Shown here: in pieces, positions 13,625-15,662 of the stretch | Layout: each line of letters starts with the position of its first letter | How positions within the stretch are numbered: the first letter of the stretch is position 1 | From: Actinomycetota bacterium | Lineage (GTDB): Bacteria > Actinomycetota > Thermoleophilia > Solirubrobacterales > 70-9 | Assembly (NCBI GenBank): GCA_005884985.1 | Contig: VAYK01000121.1 | Coordinates: 1 to 15,662, forward strand | Direction: 5' to 3' | DNA length: 15,662 nucleotides | Notes under the pieces: generated by a model | Database searches by the model: none | What the model was told of the DNA's origin: nothing | What the model saw: the letters and a program-made list of their open reading frames with translations, nothing else | Position numbers and translations under genes: made by a program

Positions 13625-14578
13625 ATGGCCTCCGCCGCTAACCTCGCCGCCGTGAGCCACCTGACGCCCGTTCCGGATCCCAAGCCGCCCCCGAAGCTGG
13701 CGGAGCGAGTCGAGGCGCAGCCCTCCGTCGCAGAGCTCGAGCGGTGGGCGACCGTGCTGCGTCTCGACTGCGTTCGGATGCTCGCGGTGGCGAAGTCCGG
13801 CCATCTCGACTCGTCCCTCTCGGCGGCGGACATCGTTGCCGCGCTCTACTACCGGGTGCTCCGTCACGATCCCGACAACCCGGAATGGCCGGCCCGCGAC
13901 CGGTTCGTGCTGTGCAAGGGCCACGCGGCGCCGATCCAGTACTCGGCGCTCGCCCAGCACGGCTACTTCCCCCTCGAGGACCTGATGGGGCTGCGCCAGA
14001 TCGGCGCCCAGCTCCAGGGGCATCCGGACATGCGCCGCACCCCCGGCGTCGAGGTGTCCACGGGCTCGCTCGGGCAGGGCCTCTCGATGTGCGTCGGGAT
14101 TTGCCTGGCGCTGCGCCTCGACGGCCTCGACGACACGGTCCAGGTGTTCGGGGTGCTGTCCGACGGTGACTGCCAGGAGGGACAGACCTGGGAGGCGGCG
14201 ACCTCCGCGGTGCACTTCGGCGTCGCGAACCTGACCGCGGTCGTCGACTACAACCACCTGCAGACCGACGGCACCACCGAGGAGGTGATGGACGTCGGCG
14301 ACGTGCGCGCCAAGTTCGAGGCCTTCGGCTGGGACGCGATCGAGATCGACGGCCATGACATGGGGCAGGTGGTCGAGGCGCTCGAGCGCAGCCGCACCCT
14401 GCGAAAGCCGGCCGCGATTGTCGCTCAGACCAAGAAGGGCAAGGGCGTCTCCTCGATGGAGGATCGCTTCGGCTTCCACGGCAAGCCTCCCAGCCCCGAG
14501 CAGGCCGCCGAGGCGCTCGAGGAGCTGATGGTCCGGCTCGACGAGCAGACCAAGGCGCTGCACGAAGGACAGGCGTAG
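13625..14578 (+). CDS. transketolase, N-terminal (thiamine-diphosphate-binding) subunit
   Basis: First half of a split transketolase, which transfers two-carbon units between sugar phosphates in the non-oxidative pentose phosphate pathway. The 317-residue product has AKSGHLDSSLSAADI (about 56-70), LCKGHAAPIQYSAL (96-109), STGSLGQGLS (145-154), and the diphosphate/Mg site LSDGDCQEGQTWEA (178-191) followed by VVDYN (Asn210). GVSSMEDRFGFHG (274-286) supplies the conserved late His. A Pro-rich extension of about 30 residues precedes the domain. The start is set at ATG 13625. The stop lies two bases before the ATG of the C-terminal subunit, so the two are co-translated. The exact sugar substrates are inferred from family. 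Confidence 0.92.
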   Translation: MASAANLAAVSHLTPVPDPKPPPKLAERVEAQPSVAELERWATVLRLDCVRMLAVAKSGHLDSSLSAADIVAALYYRVLRHDPDNPEWPARDRFVLCKGHAAPIQYSALAQHGYFPLEDLMGLRQIGAQLQGHPDMRRTPGVEVSTGSLGQGLSMCVGICLALRLDGLDDTVQVFGVLSDGDCQEGQTWEAATSAVHFGVANLTAVVDYNHLQTDGTTEEVMDVGDVRAKFEAFGWDAIEIDGHDMGQVVEALERSRTLRKPAAIVAQTKKGKGVSSMEDRFGFHGKPPSPEQAAEALEELMVRLDEQTKALHEGQA

Positions 14579-14580
14579 CG

Positions 14581-15579
14581 ATGCCTGTCGAGGCCAAGAC
14601 GGACCCCATCGCCACCCGCCACGCCTACGGCGACGCGCTCACCAAGCTGGGAGAGCTCCACGAGGACGTCGTGGCGCTGGACGCCGACCTCGCCGTTTCC
14701 ACCCAGTCGATCAAGTTCGGCAAGCGCTTCCCGGAGCGCTTCTTCAACGTCGGCGCGGCCGAGGCGAACATGATGTCGACGGCCTGCGGGCTGGCCGCGA
14801 CCGGCAAGGTGCCCTACTGCTCGACGTTCGCCATCTTCGCCACCGGGCGCGCCTACGATCAGGTACGCCTGGGCATCGCACACAATGAGCTCAAGATTCG
14901 AATCGGCGCCTCACACGGTGGCGTCTCGCTCGGCGAGGATGGCGCCTCGCACCAGATGATCGAGGACCTCGCCCTGATGCGGGCGATGCCCCGGATGACA
15001 GTGGTCGTTCCCTGCGACTACAACCAGGCCTACCGGGCGACGCTCGAGTCGTATGAACGCGACGAGCCGATGTACATGCGCTTCGGTCGCCCGGCGACGC
15101 CAATCGTCTACGAGGACGTCCCCGAGAGCCTCGGCGGCGGCGTCGACGTGCTGCGCGAGGGCAAGGACATCTCGCTGATCGCCACCGGCCACATGGTCTG
15201 GCGGGCGCTCGAGGCGGCTCAGTCTCTGGCGCGGGAGGACGGGGTCGAGGCCGAGGTCCTCAACGTCTCGATCGTCAAGCCCCTGCACTCGGAGACCATC
15301 CTCGAGTCGCTCTCAAAGACCGGGGTAGCCGTCACCGCCGAGGAGCATCGCGTTGTCGGTGGGCTCGCCGACGCGGTTCGCCAGGTGGCCGCTGAGCAGC
15401 ACCCCGTGCCGATCTTCGCGGTCGGCATGGGTGACGAGTTCGGCCTCTCGGGCACCGGCGAGGCCTGCATGGAGCACTTCGGCCTCACCGCCCGCGGGAT
15501 CGCCGACAGGGCCCGCGAGGCGCTCGTCCTGAAGCCGATCGTCTCGCGAGCGCCGCTCTTCGGGCCCCAGTGGATCTGA
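14581..15579 (+). CDS. transketolase, C-terminal subunit
   Basis: Second half of the split transketolase, 332 residues. The pyrimidine-binding domain holds FNVGAAEANMMSTACGLA (about 55-72, catalytic-type Glu61), TFAIFATGRAYDQVR (82-96) and GEDGASHQMIEDLALMRAMP (118-137). The C-terminal domain (about 200-320) includes SLIATGHMVWRALEAA, NVSIVKPLH and VAVTAEEHRVVGGLADAV. The ATG at 14581 follows the previous TAG by two bases. GAAGGACAGG at the end of the upstream gene can act as ribosome-binding site. The pair forms one active enzyme; split transketolases occur in archaea and many bacteria. The fold is shared with DXP synthase and 2-oxoacid dehydrogenases, but motif order fits transketolase best. 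Confidence 0.92.
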   Translation: MPVEAKTDPIATRHAYGDALTKLGELHEDVVALDADLAVSTQSIKFGKRFPERFFNVGAAEANMMSTACGLAATGKVPYCSTFAIFATGRAYDQVRLGIAHNELKIRIGASHGGVSLGEDGASHQMIEDLALMRAMPRMTVVVPCDYNQAYRATLESYERDEPMYMRFGRPATPIVYEDVPESLGGGVDVLREGKDISLIATGHMVWRALEAAQSLAREDGVEAEVLNVSIVKPLHSETILESLSKTGVAVTAEEHRVVGGLADAVRQVAAEQHPVPIFAVGMGDEFGLSGTGEACMEHFGLTARGIADRAREALVLKPIVSRAPLFGPQWI

Positions 15580-15588
15580 TCCCTGGGC

Positions 15589-15662
15589 TCAGAATCGTCT
15601 CGGCAGCCGCGGCAGACCTCGCAGCAGGCGCTCGGCCACGCCCTTGAGTGTCCGCTTGCCGT
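15589..15662 (-). CDS. C-terminal end of an unidentified gene entering from the right
   Basis: On the minus strand 23 codons are open from the window edge to TGA at 15591-15589, reading GKRTLKGVAERLLRGLPRLP and ending RRF. The basic amphipathic tail and the gene-like 9-nt convergent gap to the transketolase stop suggest a real C-terminus. The family cannot be recognised from so short a piece. Confidence 0.4.
   Translation of the reverse strand, partial: GKRTLKGVAERLLRGLPRLPRRF

Noticed and set aside
13454..14563. Long minus-strand open frame extending the carbonic anhydrase upstream to 14563
   Set aside because: It is antisense to the transketolase N-terminal gene, has no family features, and the carbonic anhydrase has a strong ribosome-binding site and ATG at 13453.

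Overview
This window is high-GC bacterial chromosome with tightly packed genes. The gene families, the codon bias and a recurring TAnnnT -10 box 6-7 nt before start codons suggest an actinobacterium, most likely of the Thermoleophilia/Solirubrobacterales type. That placement is my inference from family resemblance and was not computed. I see no tRNA, rRNA, CRISPR array, insertion sequence or phage gene.

Layout. Positions 1-1071 hold the 3' part of a FIST sensory-domain gene. nadC (quinolinate phosphoribosyltransferase) follows from 1116 to 1979. Next come an unrecognised coding remnant (about 1976-2182) and a sulfatase with two frameshifts (2282-3859). An FHA-plus-HTH regulator (3926-4615, +) meets a membrane Ser/Thr kinase with a seven-blade C-terminal propeller (4612-6543, -) tail to tail, their stop codons sharing one CTAG. 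A SnoaL-like gene (6669-7184, +) then converges on an Fpg/Nei-family glycosylase (7330-8145, -), with two terminator-like hairpins between them. nadA (8285-9316) starts divergently from the glycosylase.

Positions 9364-12249 are the most interesting part. This looks like a compact three-gene operon related to methylamine dehydrogenase (MADH) maturation: a MauE membrane domain fused to a thioredoxin/MauD-like domain; a Tat-exported, cysteine-rich MauA-like (MADH light chain) protein; and a MauF/CcdA-like membrane protein. The reading frame of the last gene continues past a TGA at 11608-11610 into a beta-propeller. The TGA falls inside a propeller-blade motif where an aromatic residue is expected, so the ancestral gene was probably a MauF-propeller fusion. 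No classical heavy chain (MauB) or MauG is present, so the system is either a reduced, diverged relative of MADH or an uncharacterised exported redox system.

The right end has a membrane-anchored NTF2-like protein (12253-12930, -), a beta-carbonic anhydrase (12962-13453, -), and, divergently, a transketolase split into N- and C-terminal subunits (13625-15579, +). A gene fragment on the minus strand enters from the right edge (15589-15662).

Two themes cross the window. At least six genes have a -10-like box placed for leaderless or near-leaderless transcription. Several genes also look damaged: the double-frameshifted sulfatase, the stop inside the MauF-propeller gene, an apparent in-frame loss of the H2TH core in the glycosylase, and the remnant after nadC. 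Whether this is real decay or sequence error cannot be settled from the sequence alone.
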